Positions 1 to 7,278 of a stretch of DNA of 64,000 nucleotides are shown piece by piece. The stretch's first letter is position 1. Each line of letters opens with the position of its first letter. Location of the stretch: the NCBI GenBank assembly GCA_018401755.1, contig JAGYKJ010000006.1, positions 474,184 through 538,183 of the forward strand, read 5' to 3'. Source of the DNA: Litorivicinus sp. (lineage in GTDB: Bacteria > Pseudomonadota > Gammaproteobacteria > Pseudomonadales > Litorivicinaceae). The position numbers and the translations under genes are program-made. A model generated the notes under the pieces. That model worked only from the letters and a program-made list of their open reading frames with translations, was not told where the DNA came from and made no database searches.

Positions 1-175
1 CGTTAGGGATTGTAATACCGGTCTGTGCTTCGCCTCGCGCGAAGATCGAGGGTGCTCCGATCACCAGTATATTGGCTGCTTCACGGACGCCCGATTGATC
101 CAACAACTTGATCATCAGTTCAGGGCCTATTCCACCTGGATCCCCTTGAACTAAGGCTATGGTTTTATTTGTCAT
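1..175 (-). CDS. PdxA-family 4-phosphate dehydrogenase (partial, N-terminus only)
   Basis: Not in the ORF track because it runs off the left edge; only the first 58 codons are visible. The start ATG is at 175, one base after the stop of the GntR gene, with GGGGAAG upstream inside that gene. The N-terminus carries the PdxA signature GDPGGIGPEL. PdxA proteins are NAD-dependent dehydrogenases of phosphorylated 4-hydroxy acids. True PdxA makes pyridoxal precursor, while PdxA2-type homologues oxidise D-threonate or erythronate 4-phosphate in sugar-acid catabolism. Its position as last visible gene of a sugar-acid operon favours a PdxA2-type catabolic role, which is inference. A DUF1537 kinase just beyond the edge would support this. 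Confidence 0.85.
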   Translation of the reverse strand, partial: MTNKTIALVQGDPGGIGPELMIKLLDQSGVREAANILVIGAPSIFARGEAQTGITIPN

Positions 176-176
176 A

Positions 177-884
177 TCACTTCCCCTTATCGATGATCAA
201 AGCCTGAGTCGCGGCAATGTTAGTGATCGCTGTTTCCAAATGACGTCGCATGTGTTTGCCACACTCTTTGGCATTTCTAGCGACCAGTGCTTCCGTAATA
301 TCTTCGTGTTGTCCGAGGGTACTATCACGGCCAGTACGCATCTTTGATGAAATAAACCGGGCCCTCCAGAGTCTCGCATTTAGTGTTTTATGGATCTCCA
401 GCAGAGGGTCATTTCTCGACGCATGGACAATCGCTTTATGGAAATCCATATCCCATTGGAAAAATTGCAATGGCTCAGTGTCTTCACTGGCTGATTCCAT
501 CAGACGCTCCAGCCGAACTGCTTCATCGATTTCATTGTCAGTGGCATGTTGGCACGCAAGTTCACCGGCCAGCGCCTCCAATGATCCTAAGACAAGCAGG
601 TTCTGCGCCAGCTCTTGTAAGGAAGGATCCGCAACTCGGGGTCGTCGGGTTTTTCCATACACCACGAGTCCTTCGTTTTCCAAAATCCGCAGCGCTTCTT
701 TGAGTGGGGTCCGACTGATGCCAAGTGCATCAGCAAGATCGCGTTCAGACATTGGGAGACCAGGCTCGAGATTACCCAGCAAAATGAACTCGCGAAGTGT
801 ATCAGCGGCCTCATCGGCAAGACTTTTTCGTGGCGAAATTCCACTGAACTCGCGGAGTTCGGTTGCCCAATTCAATTGATTCAA
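177..884 (-). CDS. GntR-family regulator, FCD (FadR) subfamily
   Basis: A transcriptional regulator with an N-terminal winged helix (recognition helix near LADALGISRTPLKEAL) and a C-terminal all-helical FCD ligand domain with candidate metal-binding residues (DMDFH, QHED, HMRRH). The ORF track starts at a TTG at 917, inside the upstream gene. I prefer the in-frame TTG at 884, because it lies one base after the upstream stop and has GGGGG seven bases upstream; this gives 235 residues. It sits inside the sugar-acid operon and is tightly coupled to genes on both sides. It probably senses the imported acid or an intermediate and controls the divergent operon and TRAP promoters. An inverted repeat in the divergent region is a possible operator. 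Confidence 0.88.
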   Translation of the reverse strand: MNQLNWATELREFSGISPRKSLADEAADTLREFILLGNLEPGLPMSERDLADALGISRTPLKEALRILENEGLVVYGKTRRPRVADPSLQELAQNLLVLGSLEALAGELACQHATDNEIDEAVRLERLMESASEDTEPLQFFQWDMDFHKAIVHASRNDPLLEIHKTLNARLWRARFISSKMRTGRDSTLGQHEDITEALVARNAKECGKHMRRHLETAITNIAATQALIIDKGK

Positions 885-885
885 C

Positions 886-1797
886 TTATTTCCCCCATCG
901 CAATGCCACGGGATCAAGTGGCCGGATAAGCTCCATTAATGCCGCGCGCGCTGCCGATCCAAGTGGTTGAATCGGGTGTCGACAAAATGCTGACTGAATG
1001 ACACCGCCTTCAACCATTGTCTCTTTCGCCGCGCGAAACCCGCACTGACGGTTTTCATGGTTAATTGCCGGAAGTACCCGGCCATAGGCGGCAATAGCAG
1101 CATCGCGTTGGCCCTTCGCATGTAACTGAATCACTGGTCTGATCTGATCAGGAATCGTCGCAGACGTCATTGATCCTGTCGCGCCAGCATCAAGATCAGC
1201 AAGGAGAGTAATCCCCTCCTCGCCGTCAAAAGGCCCATCAATATAGGCACTGGCTTCAGTTAATAGAGCCCGGAGTTTGGCAGCGGTTCCGACCGACTCA
1301 ATCTTTAGCAGCTTGAGCATGTCAATCTCTTTTACCATTTTGACCAGCAGAGGGACATCGAGTTCGACCCCAGATAACGGGGCGTCTTGCAGCATGATTG
1401 GAATCCCCACCTCGCCAACACGCGCAAATTGTTCAAATGTTTGTGTCGGGGAGCCTTTCAAGAGCGCGCCATGATAAGGCGCCATCATCATTACGATGTT
1501 GGCACCAAGCTCTTTGGCATGTTGTGCGCGAGCGACCACAATATCGGATGCAAAATGACTGATGGTGACGATGACAGGCACGCGCCCAGCGACATGTTCT
1601 AAGCTGAGTCGCGTGAGGGTCTCACGTTCCGTATCCGATAATAGAAATTGCTCAGAATAGTTCGCAAGAATGCACAGGCCATCGACTCCTTGGTCGACCA
1701 TGCAATCAAGGATGCGGCGGTTCCCTTCGAGGTCCAATGTACCGTCCGGGTGGAATGCAGTGGGTGCTACCGGCCAGATGCCCCGATACTGAGTCAT
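886..1797 (-). CDS. DHDPS-family dehydratase, L-2-keto-3-deoxyarabonate dehydratase-like
   Basis: A 303-residue TIM-barrel protein of the dihydrodipicolinate synthase / N-acetylneuraminate lyase superfamily. The Schiff-base lysine is visible in LLKIES. Segments such as [27 protein letters not shown] and INHENRQ closely match what I remember of L-2-keto-3-deoxyarabonate dehydratase from Azospirillum, which converts the keto-deoxy acid to 2-oxoglutarate semialdehyde. The usual GTTGE motif of DapA is replaced by NYSEQ, which argues against lysine biosynthesis. The start overlaps the upstream dehydratase stop by ATGA, so the two are probably translationally coupled and act in sequence: dehydratase first, then this enzyme. 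The exact sugar acid is not determined by the sequence. Confidence 0.85.
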   Translation of the reverse strand: MTQYRGIWPVAPTAFHPDGTLDLEGNRRILDCMVDQGVDGLCILANYSEQFLLSDTERETLTRLSLEHVAGRVPVIVTISHFASDIVVARAQHAKELGANIVMMMAPYHGALLKGSPTQTFEQFARVGEVGIPIMLQDAPLSGVELDVPLLVKMVKEIDMLKLLKIESVGTAAKLRALLTEASAYIDGPFDGEEGITLLADLDAGATGSMTSATIPDQIRPVIQLHAKGQRDAAIAAYGRVLPAINHENRQCGFRAAKETMVEGGVIQSAFCRHPIQPLGSAARAALMELIRPLDPVALRWGK

Positions 1798-2969
1798 TCG
1801 ATCACCTCAAAATGCTGGATGTGTTTGTCTGATAGCTGAATACCGAGGCCTGGAGTGTGTTCATCGAGATGCAAATATCCATCAATAGGCTCGGGATCAC
1901 CGTCAAAAATGTAATAGAACAATTCGTTGCCCACTTCAACATCGAAGACGGGGAAGTACTCAGCGATCGGGCAGTTCGCGTTTGCCATTGTCAGGTGATA
2001 GTTATGCATTTGCCCAGCATGGGGAATCACAGGGATCTGATAACTTTCTGCGATGGCATTGATTTTCTGAGCAGCCGTAATTCCTCCCACCCGATTGGTG
2101 TCATACTGCAGCACGCTCACGGCTCCTCTGCGGAGCAGGTCTGCGCATCCCATTACTGAGAATTCGTGCTCTCCTCCAGAAATTGGAATGATATTCATCT
2201 GGTTCAGTTCAACATAGCCTTGAATGTCATCAGCGATCACCGGTTCTTCAAGCCATCGAGGTTCAAATCGTGCAAGTAATGGGAGCATCCGTTTGGTGTA
2301 GTCGAGATTCCATCCCATATAGCATTCAAGCATTAAATCGACGTCATACCCGAGTACTTCGCGCATCGCCTCGACGCGCTTAATATTTTCCCGCATGCCA
2401 GCTTTGCCATCGGTTGGGCCATAACCGAATCGGGTTTTATACCCTTGATACCCGAATTGTTTTGCTTGCTCGGCCTCTGCTTGCATGACATCTATCGGAC
2501 CGGCATAGAGCTTCGAATAGTACACGGGGATTTTATCTTTGGTACGGCCACCCAAGAGCTTGAACACTGGTTTACCAACGAGTTTCCCCATCAGGTCCCA
2601 GAGTGCGATATCGATGGCTGAAATTGCCACCATGCCAATCCCTTTTCTGCCCCAAGCGTGACTGCGTCGATACATCTTTTCCCAGAGATATGACACGTCG
2701 AATGGATCCTCTCCGAGGATTAATGGCGCAAACCATTCGTCAATGGCCTTCTTCGTCAGTCCAGGCGCGAGGGCGGCATCTCCGAGTCCGATCGTTCCGT
2801 CAGAGGTCTCGATTTCGCATGTGAGCCATTGATGAAACCGAAAAGACGCCATCGCATCTCCTCGATCGCCAAGGAGGTCGGAGGCATTGGTGCAAAAGTT
2901 ACCGGTCGGCGGGACAGTTGGTCCGGTCCAAGTCCATACTTTGGTACGGATTGAGGCGATCTTAGTCAT
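1794..2969 (-). CDS. Enolase-superfamily sugar-acid dehydratase (RhmD/mandelate racemase group)
   Basis: First gene of the minus operon, 391 residues from the ATG at 2969; the ORF track adds 15 unlikely residues upstream. It has the N-terminal capping domain and C-terminal barrel of mandelate racemase/muconate lactonizing enzymes. Metal-ligand positions are visible in LMLECY, WLEEP and GGEHE, and the catalytic base histidine in PHAGQMH. The layout resembles L-rhamnonate dehydratase, but the first ligand position reads Glu where RhmD has Asp. The enzyme should dehydrate an aldonate to a 2-keto-3-deoxy acid, the substrate type of the next gene. Rhamnonate, arabinonate, fuconate or another acid are all possible. 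Confidence 0.83.
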   Translation of the reverse strand: MTKIASIRTKVWTWTGPTVPPTGNFCTNASDLLGDRGDAMASFRFHQWLTCEIETSDGTIGLGDAALAPGLTKKAIDEWFAPLILGEDPFDVSYLWEKMYRRSHAWGRKGIGMVAISAIDIALWDLMGKLVGKPVFKLLGGRTKDKIPVYYSKLYAGPIDVMQAEAEQAKQFGYQGYKTRFGYGPTDGKAGMRENIKRVEAMREVLGYDVDLMLECYMGWNLDYTKRMLPLLARFEPRWLEEPVIADDIQGYVELNQMNIIPISGGEHEFSVMGCADLLRRGAVSVLQYDTNRVGGITAAQKINAIAESYQIPVIPHAGQMHNYHLTMANANCPIAEYFPVFDVEVGNELFYYIFDGDPEPIDGYLHLDEHTPGLGIQLSDKHIQHFEVIE

Positions 2970-3061
2970 TGAATAAATCCAGCACGTTCCATGAGAAACA
3001 ATCCATATATACATCTCGAAGTTAGCAATTGCAGACCTGGTTGGTCAATGATATTTTGTAT

Positions 3062-3080
3062 TTGGAATGTCAAATTCCAA
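3062..3080. promoter_or_regulatory. Inverted repeat, candidate GntR operator
   Basis: TTGGAAT, a 5-base spacer and ATTCCAA form a perfect 7-bp inverted repeat midway between the divergent dehydratase (start 2969) and dctP (start 3192). The size and place fit a dimeric GntR-type regulator, and the only regulator gene nearby is the FCD protein at 177-884. The sequence does not match a standard FadR site, so the assignment is inference. Confidence 0.45.
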
Positions 3081-3191
3081 TTTGAGGATCTCTCAAAGGT
3101 CTTCAGCAACATAATGATAAAAAGGTTCAATGCTCCCAGACGTTGGGTGATTGCCTTAACCCGCCCACGAAGGGGCACTACGGAGGACAGA

Positions 3192-4175
3192 ATGAAAAAG
3201 TTTTTGAAAGGCTTAGGGGCGATCGCATTGCTCGGAGGACTATTGTCCACGTCAGTTCCAGCGCTTGCTGAGACGATTGTGGTTGCGGTTGGCGCGCCAA
3301 AAAACAGTTTGCAGGGGCGTAGTGCCGAGAAATTTGCAACGGATTTGCAAGCACGTCTTGGCAGTGGTTACAAAGTGGAATTTTATTCCGATGCGCAGCT
3401 GGGCAACGAAAAGGAACTGATGCAGAAGCTTCGCCTGGGTACGGTTCAGTTCACCCTGATTTCATCAATTATGACGACAGTTGCGAACGAATTCGCACTC
3501 TTTGATCTGCCATTTTTGGTGCAAGATCGCGCCCATATGAAGCGGATCGATCAGGAGATCGTGCAAGGTGTACTGCTACCCAAAGCACAGGCAAAGGGTT
3601 TGCATGTCGTCTCGACCTGGGAGAATGGTTTCCGGCAAATCACCAATTCAATCAGGCCCATCACAACTCCAGCGGATCTCGCCGGGATTAAGATTCGGAC
3701 TCCATCATCGGAGTGGCGTGTTGCAATGTTTAAGGAATATGGCGCTAACCCGACTGCCATGGCTTTTTCCGAGCTTTTTGTCGCGCTCCAAACTGGAACC
3801 ATGGACGGCCAAGAGAACCCACTGACCAATATTGTTGGGGCGAACCTGCATGAAGTGCAGAAATATCTCAGTTTAAGTGGTCACGTCTACACGCCGACTT
3901 ATCTTACAACAGGGAGTGATGCCTGGAATAAGATGCCAGCTGATGTCAAAAAGACTGTCAGCGAAGTCGCGAATAATGTTCAGGATTGGGCATTTGCGGA
4001 AGGGGAGAAGGCCGATCGCGAGTTGATTGACAAGGTGGTAGCTGCCGGCGTTGCAGTCAATGAGACAGACAAAGCTGCATTTGTCGCTGCGTCAGCACCT
4101 ATCTATGACCTTTTCAATCAGAAGGTTCCTGGTGCTGGGGAAATGATCCGAAAAGCACGTGCTCTTGCAAAGTAA
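3192..4175 (+). CDS. dctP: TRAP transporter substrate-binding protein, DctP family (system 1)
   Basis: A periplasmic solute receptor of 327 residues. The track ORF begins at 2991, but the ATG at 3192 is preceded by GGAGGA and is followed by a typical signal peptide ending STSVPALA. The mature protein has the DctP hallmarks, including the GIKIRTP segment whose arginine usually binds a substrate carboxylate. It is divergent from the sugar-acid operon and followed by its membrane subunits, so the likely ligand is the sugar acid degraded by that operon. A strong hairpin separates it from dctQ and may let the receptor be made in excess. Confidence 0.92.
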   Translation: MKKFLKGLGAIALLGGLLSTSVPALAETIVVAVGAPKNSLQGRSAEKFATDLQARLGSGYKVEFYSDAQLGNEKELMQKLRLGTVQFTLISSIMTTVANEFALFDLPFLVQDRAHMKRIDQEIVQGVLLPKAQAKGLHVVSTWENGFRQITNSIRPITTPADLAGIKIRTPSSEWRVAMFKEYGANPTAMAFSELFVALQTGTMDGQENPLTNIVGANLHEVQKYLSLSGHVYTPTYLTTGSDAWNKMPADVKKTVSEVANNVQDWAFAEGEKADRELIDKVVAAGVAVNETDKAAFVAASAPIYDLFNQKVPGAGEMIRKARALAK

Positions 4176-4202
4176 AACATCTCTATAAAAACCAGCAATG
4201 AC

Positions 4203-4234
4203 CTCACCCAGTGCCGAAGTCGGCATTGGGTGAG
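4203..4234 (+). promoter_or_regulatory. Intercistronic hairpin between dctP and dctQ
   Basis: A 14-bp stem (CTCACCCAGTGCCG with one G-T wobble) closes a 4-base loop AAGT. No T-run follows, so it is not a standard intrinsic terminator. It more likely protects the dctP 3' end from exonucleases or attenuates read-through into dctQM. Confidence 0.6.
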
Positions 4235-4254
4235 AGTCTGAGGAATGCAGTGCA

Positions 4255-4809
4255 ATGTGGTGGATTCACCGAACCTTGAAGACAGTTGTGGAGTGGATCA
4301 GTTTGGCCATCCTGATTGGTCTGACCGGAGTTGTTGTCTATGCCACGACATTTCGGTACCTCGGTTTATCACCCAGTTGGTATGACGAGGTGGCACAAAT
4401 CCTTCTCGCGTGGCTCACTTACTTTGCTGCGGTTTATGCGATGTTCAATCGCCAACACATGGGTTTTGCGGGTCTGATGTTGAGTCTGCCAACGCCACTC
4501 CGAATCGCTGTCTTGCTTCTTTCCGAGACGTTGATTGTCGCGTTCTTTGGGGTTGCCGCCTGGTATGGCACCATGCTGTTGCCTTTCGCACAATACGATA
4601 CGTTATTGAGTATTTCTTGGATTACGATGGCAATGGTGCAATCTGTCATCCCGATCACGGCTGTTTTGATGATCGCCGCATCATGCCTCACGTTTCCCGA
4701 GATATTTCGCGACACGCTATCGGGCATCGATCGTGAGCATCTTGAGATTGACCAAGCGATCGCTTCCGCAGAGGCTGAGTATGGTGTGGGCGAGGAGGGT
4801 AAGCCATGA
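4255..4809 (+). CDS. dctQ: TRAP transporter small permease, DctQ family (system 1)
   Basis: A 184-residue membrane protein with four predicted hydrophobic helices (around residues 12-32, 45-65, 85-105 and 125-145), the standard DctQ topology. It pairs with the large DctM subunit to form the sodium-driven uptake channel for the acid delivered by DctP. GAGGA lies about ten bases before the ATG. Its last codons overlap the dctM start by ATGA, indicating coupled translation. The C-terminal ~35 residues are hydrophilic and acidic (EHLEIDQAIASAEAEYG), a cytoplasmic tail somewhat longer than in many DctQ proteins. Confidence 0.9.
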   Translation: MWWIHRTLKTVVEWISLAILIGLTGVVVYATTFRYLGLSPSWYDEVAQILLAWLTYFAAVYAMFNRQHMGFAGLMLSLPTPLRIAVLLLSETLIVAFFGVAAWYGTMLLPFAQYDTLLSISWITMAMVQSVIPITAVLMIAASCLTFPEIFRDTLSGIDREHLEIDQAIASAEAEYGVGEEGKP

Positions 4810-6086
4810 TCTTGCTCTGGACCGCCATCATTCTGATTGGACTGATTTTTTTGAATGTGCCCATTGCGGTGGCTGTCGGCGTTGTAGCGATAGGGGGTTT
4901 CCTAATCACCAATGGGCCTGCCCAACTTTATGACGTCGTCATTGTGCTCTACACAGGGGCCACATCCTTCCCCTTGATCGCTATTCCACTATTCATCCTT
5001 GCGGGGAGCCTGATGAATACGTCGGGCATTTCCATTCGACTGATTAACTTTGTCTCTTCATTGATTGGCTTTGTTCGAGGCGGTCTTGGCATGGTCAATG
5101 TTGGTGTCTCGATGTTTTTCGCCGAGATTTCGGGGTCTGCTGTGGCAGATGTCGCTGCGACTGGAACCGTCTTAATTCCAGAAATGAAACGACGAGGCTA
5201 CTCGCGTACCTTTGCCGCTGCGATTACGTCGTCCTCGGCATCTCTTGCCATCATTATCCCACCCTCTATACCCATGATTTTGTACGGAGCTATCGCTGAA
5301 ACCTCTGTCTTGAAATTGTTTCTAGCGGGTGTCGTACCTGGGGTTTTGGGTGGATTTTTACTCATGGTTGTTACCTATATTTTGGCGGTTCGCTACGATC
5401 TTCCTCGCGAAGAAAGCTTTGACCTTCGCCGGGTAGGGAAGGCTTTTCGCGAAGCATTCTGGGCCTTGACTCTTCCCGTGATTATTTTGGGAGGGATTTT
5501 TTCGGGGTTCGTGACTGCCACTGAGGGCGCGGCACTGGCTGTTGTGACGGCTCTGTTCATTGGGACATTTATTTACCGGGATATGAATCTTGAGCGGCTG
5601 CACAAGGCGATGCTCGAGGGGATCTCACAAACTGGTATCGTCATGTTACTGGTTGCGTCCTCAGCAGCGTTGGGACTCTTCCTCACGCAAACCCAAGTTC
5701 CACAGCAACTGGCTCAATCCATCATCGCATTCACTAATAACCCCTGGGTCGTGCTGGCACTGTTAAACGTCTTGTTATTTGTTCTCGGCATGTTTCTGCA
5801 TGGCGCCGCTGCCATCATTTTGGTCGTGCCAATCGTGATGCCACTGGTCACTGCTGTCGGGATTGATCCGATACATTTCGGAATTGTACTGACCTTAAAC
5901 TTGGCAATTGGGCAGCAAACACCGCCAGTTGCGAGTGTTTTGATTACCTCTTGTTCGATTGCAAAAGCTGGGATTTGGGAGACGACACGCACAAACTTAC
6001 CTTTCATCGCGGTGTTGGCTTTTATTTTACTGCTGGTGACTTACGTCCCAGCCGTGAGTCTTGGGCTAGTACATCTGCTTGAGTGA
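4806..6086 (+). CDS. dctM: TRAP transporter large permease, DctM family (system 1)
   Basis: A 426-residue membrane protein of normal length for DctM, with about twelve hydrophobic segments. Family motifs are visible: SGSAVADVAATG, TSSSASLAIIIPPSIPMI and the C-terminal half repeat with NLAIGQQTPPV. It forms the sodium-coupled transport core with DctQ. The ATG lies inside the last codon of dctQ. No clear intrinsic terminator follows it. Substrate identity follows from the operon context only, presumably the aldonate used by the divergent dehydratase operon. Confidence 0.93.
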   Translation: MILLWTAIILIGLIFLNVPIAVAVGVVAIGGFLITNGPAQLYDVVIVLYTGATSFPLIAIPLFILAGSLMNTSGISIRLINFVSSLIGFVRGGLGMVNVGVSMFFAEISGSAVADVAATGTVLIPEMKRRGYSRTFAAAITSSSASLAIIIPPSIPMILYGAIAETSVLKLFLAGVVPGVLGGFLLMVVTYILAVRYDLPREESFDLRRVGKAFREAFWALTLPVIILGGIFSGFVTATEGAALAVVTALFIGTFIYRDMNLERLHKAMLEGISQTGIVMLLVASSAALGLFLTQTQVPQQLAQSIIAFTNNPWVVLALLNVLLFVLGMFLHGAAAIILVVPIVMPLVTAVGIDPIHFGIVLTLNLAIGQQTPPVASVLITSCSIAKAGIWETTRTNLPFIAVLAFILLLVTYVPAVSLGLVHLLE

Positions 6087-6501
6087 TCGCTACGTTACAA
6101 GCGGCGGCTGAGCCCAAGCATGTGGATGCATCTCGACCCCAAATTTTGGTCAATTTGTTGGACTGAAGTCTTGTCCAGACAACCAAGGAAAGGACCTTGA
6201 CGAGCTGACTGCTAGGGGCTGGATTCATGCCGATGTGTCACATCGGAAGTTCGAATGACTGCTTGCTTAGATAGCGGGCTTACCATCGTTGGTTAAATTC
6301 ATTCATCATAAAAATCACACAGACGTTTACTCTCTCGATACGCCCTTCCCATGAGGAAGAGGTATCTTGAGCAATCGAAAGTGGACCCGAATTGTAAGAG
6401 ACGAGAGGTCTTCTTTTTGTGGGCTAGCGCGAGTGAGTCATACAAGTTTGATCGTCTAATCGGGCCCGAACCTCAGACCAGTCCTCCACGATTTCAACGA
6501 T
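6087..6501. other. Non-coding stretch between dctM and the DUF305 gene
   Basis: About 415 bases at the 3' ends of two convergent genes. I see no credible ORF, RNA gene or T-tailed terminator. The only structure I found is the near-perfect palindrome CCGATGTG-T-CACATCGG at 6230-6246, which as RNA could form a 6-bp stem with a 5-base loop. Confidence 0.6.
6230..6246. repeat. 17-bp palindrome CCGATGTG-T-CACATCGG
   Basis: Perfect 8-bp arms around one base. It is not near a start codon, so it is either a protein-binding site of unknown purpose or part of transcription ends for the convergent genes. No poly-T follows. Confidence 0.5.
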
Positions 6502-6903
6502 TTACTGATTCAGTTCTTTGAGTAACTCCTCCATCAAAATGATTTCTTTCTCTTGCTCGCGAATAATCTGCTCGGCCAGTTCTCGTACGCGTGGGTTCTT
6601 GCCGTATTCGAGCAAAATCGCCGCCATGTCAACCGCGCCTCGATGATGGGGGATCATGCCAGCGATGAAATCCTTGTCAGCATCACCGGTAAACTGAATC
6701 ATCATTTCTTGATGCATGCGCTCATTGGCCGTTTCATAAGCCTTGGTCGACGGGGATGTACTATCGGTACTTGGTTGTGGTTGAGCTCCGTGTCCGCCGT
6801 GTCCGCCGTGTCCGCCGTGATTACCGTGACTCATTTGGGCGTTTGCCAAGAGCGGCGATAGAGCGATCATTGTCGCAACGGCCAGTATTTTTTTGCGCAT
6901 CAT
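6502..6903 (-). CDS. DUF305 periplasmic protein with His-Gly repeats (CopM-like)
   Basis: A 133-residue secreted protein. The N-terminal signal peptide ends near LLANA. It is followed by a Gly-His-rich linker (three tandem HGG units) and a DUF305 domain with the motif MIPHHRGAVDMA. DUF305 proteins such as CopM bind copper, and the histidine linker supports metal binding. Two adjacent ATG codons are possible starts; the second (6900) has better spacing from AAGGA. It is monocistronic, downstream of sdaA on the same strand but separated by 375 bases, so it probably has its own promoter. A role in copper handling is inferred from the family. Confidence 0.8.
   Translation of the reverse strand: MMRKKILAVATMIALSPLLANAQMSHGNHGGHGGHGGHGAQPQPSTDSTSPSTKAYETANERMHQEMMIQFTGDADKDFIAGMIPHHRGAVDMAAILLEYGKNPRVRELAEQIIREQEKEIILMEELLKELNQ
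6788..6818 (-). repeat. 9-bp tandem repeat encoding HGG units
   Basis: About three and a half copies of a 9-base unit (ccgtgtccg on the plus strand) lie within the DUF305 gene and encode the Gly-Gly-His linker. Such in-frame repeats can change copy number and so vary the number of metal-binding histidines. Confidence 0.6.
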
Positions 6904-7278
6904 CGGTTCCTTACAAGCATGCGTTTAAATCCCCTAAAATCTTAGGAGACTCACGAGGTTACACCTTGAATATCTGGCTTGTGAAGACTTAGGTGAGCTG
7001 GCCTGCGCTCTGGTTTTTAGGGCGAACTGTCTTAATCCGGGAAACCCTGTAGTTGTCAGTTAAAACAAGATGGACAAGTCGAACGTCACCTTATCGAGTT
7101 TTTTCGTCACCGTAAGAGTTCTTGTGGACCCCAAGAGTCAGCGGAATCAGCGTGACGGCTCAGTTATGACAGGTGTATGCCAATTGCGTCACCTGTAAAA
7201 AACGTCGCCCACACAGAATTGCTTAGAACCATTTCCGTTATCCAATAACCCCTCTCAATCTCAACGTGACTTTATTGT
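6904..7278. other. Non-coding stretch between sdaA and the DUF305 gene
   Basis: About 375 bases that should hold the end of the sdaA transcript and the promoter of the DUF305 gene. The only clear structure is ACAGGTG-N14-CACCTGT at 7169-7196. It is followed by A's on the plus strand and preceded by T's on the minus strand, so it is not a terminator in either useful direction. I could not identify a CueR-type copper operator. Confidence 0.5.

Noticed and set aside
250-879. 209-aa plus-strand ORF opposite the GntR gene
   Set aside because: Serine/arginine-rich antisense shadow of a well-supported GntR gene, with no ribosome site.
6788-6818. Short tandem repeat considered as a CRISPR or noncoding repeat
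   Set aside because: The 9-base units are contiguous, in frame, and encode a His-Gly linker. No CRISPR array was seen anywhere in the window.
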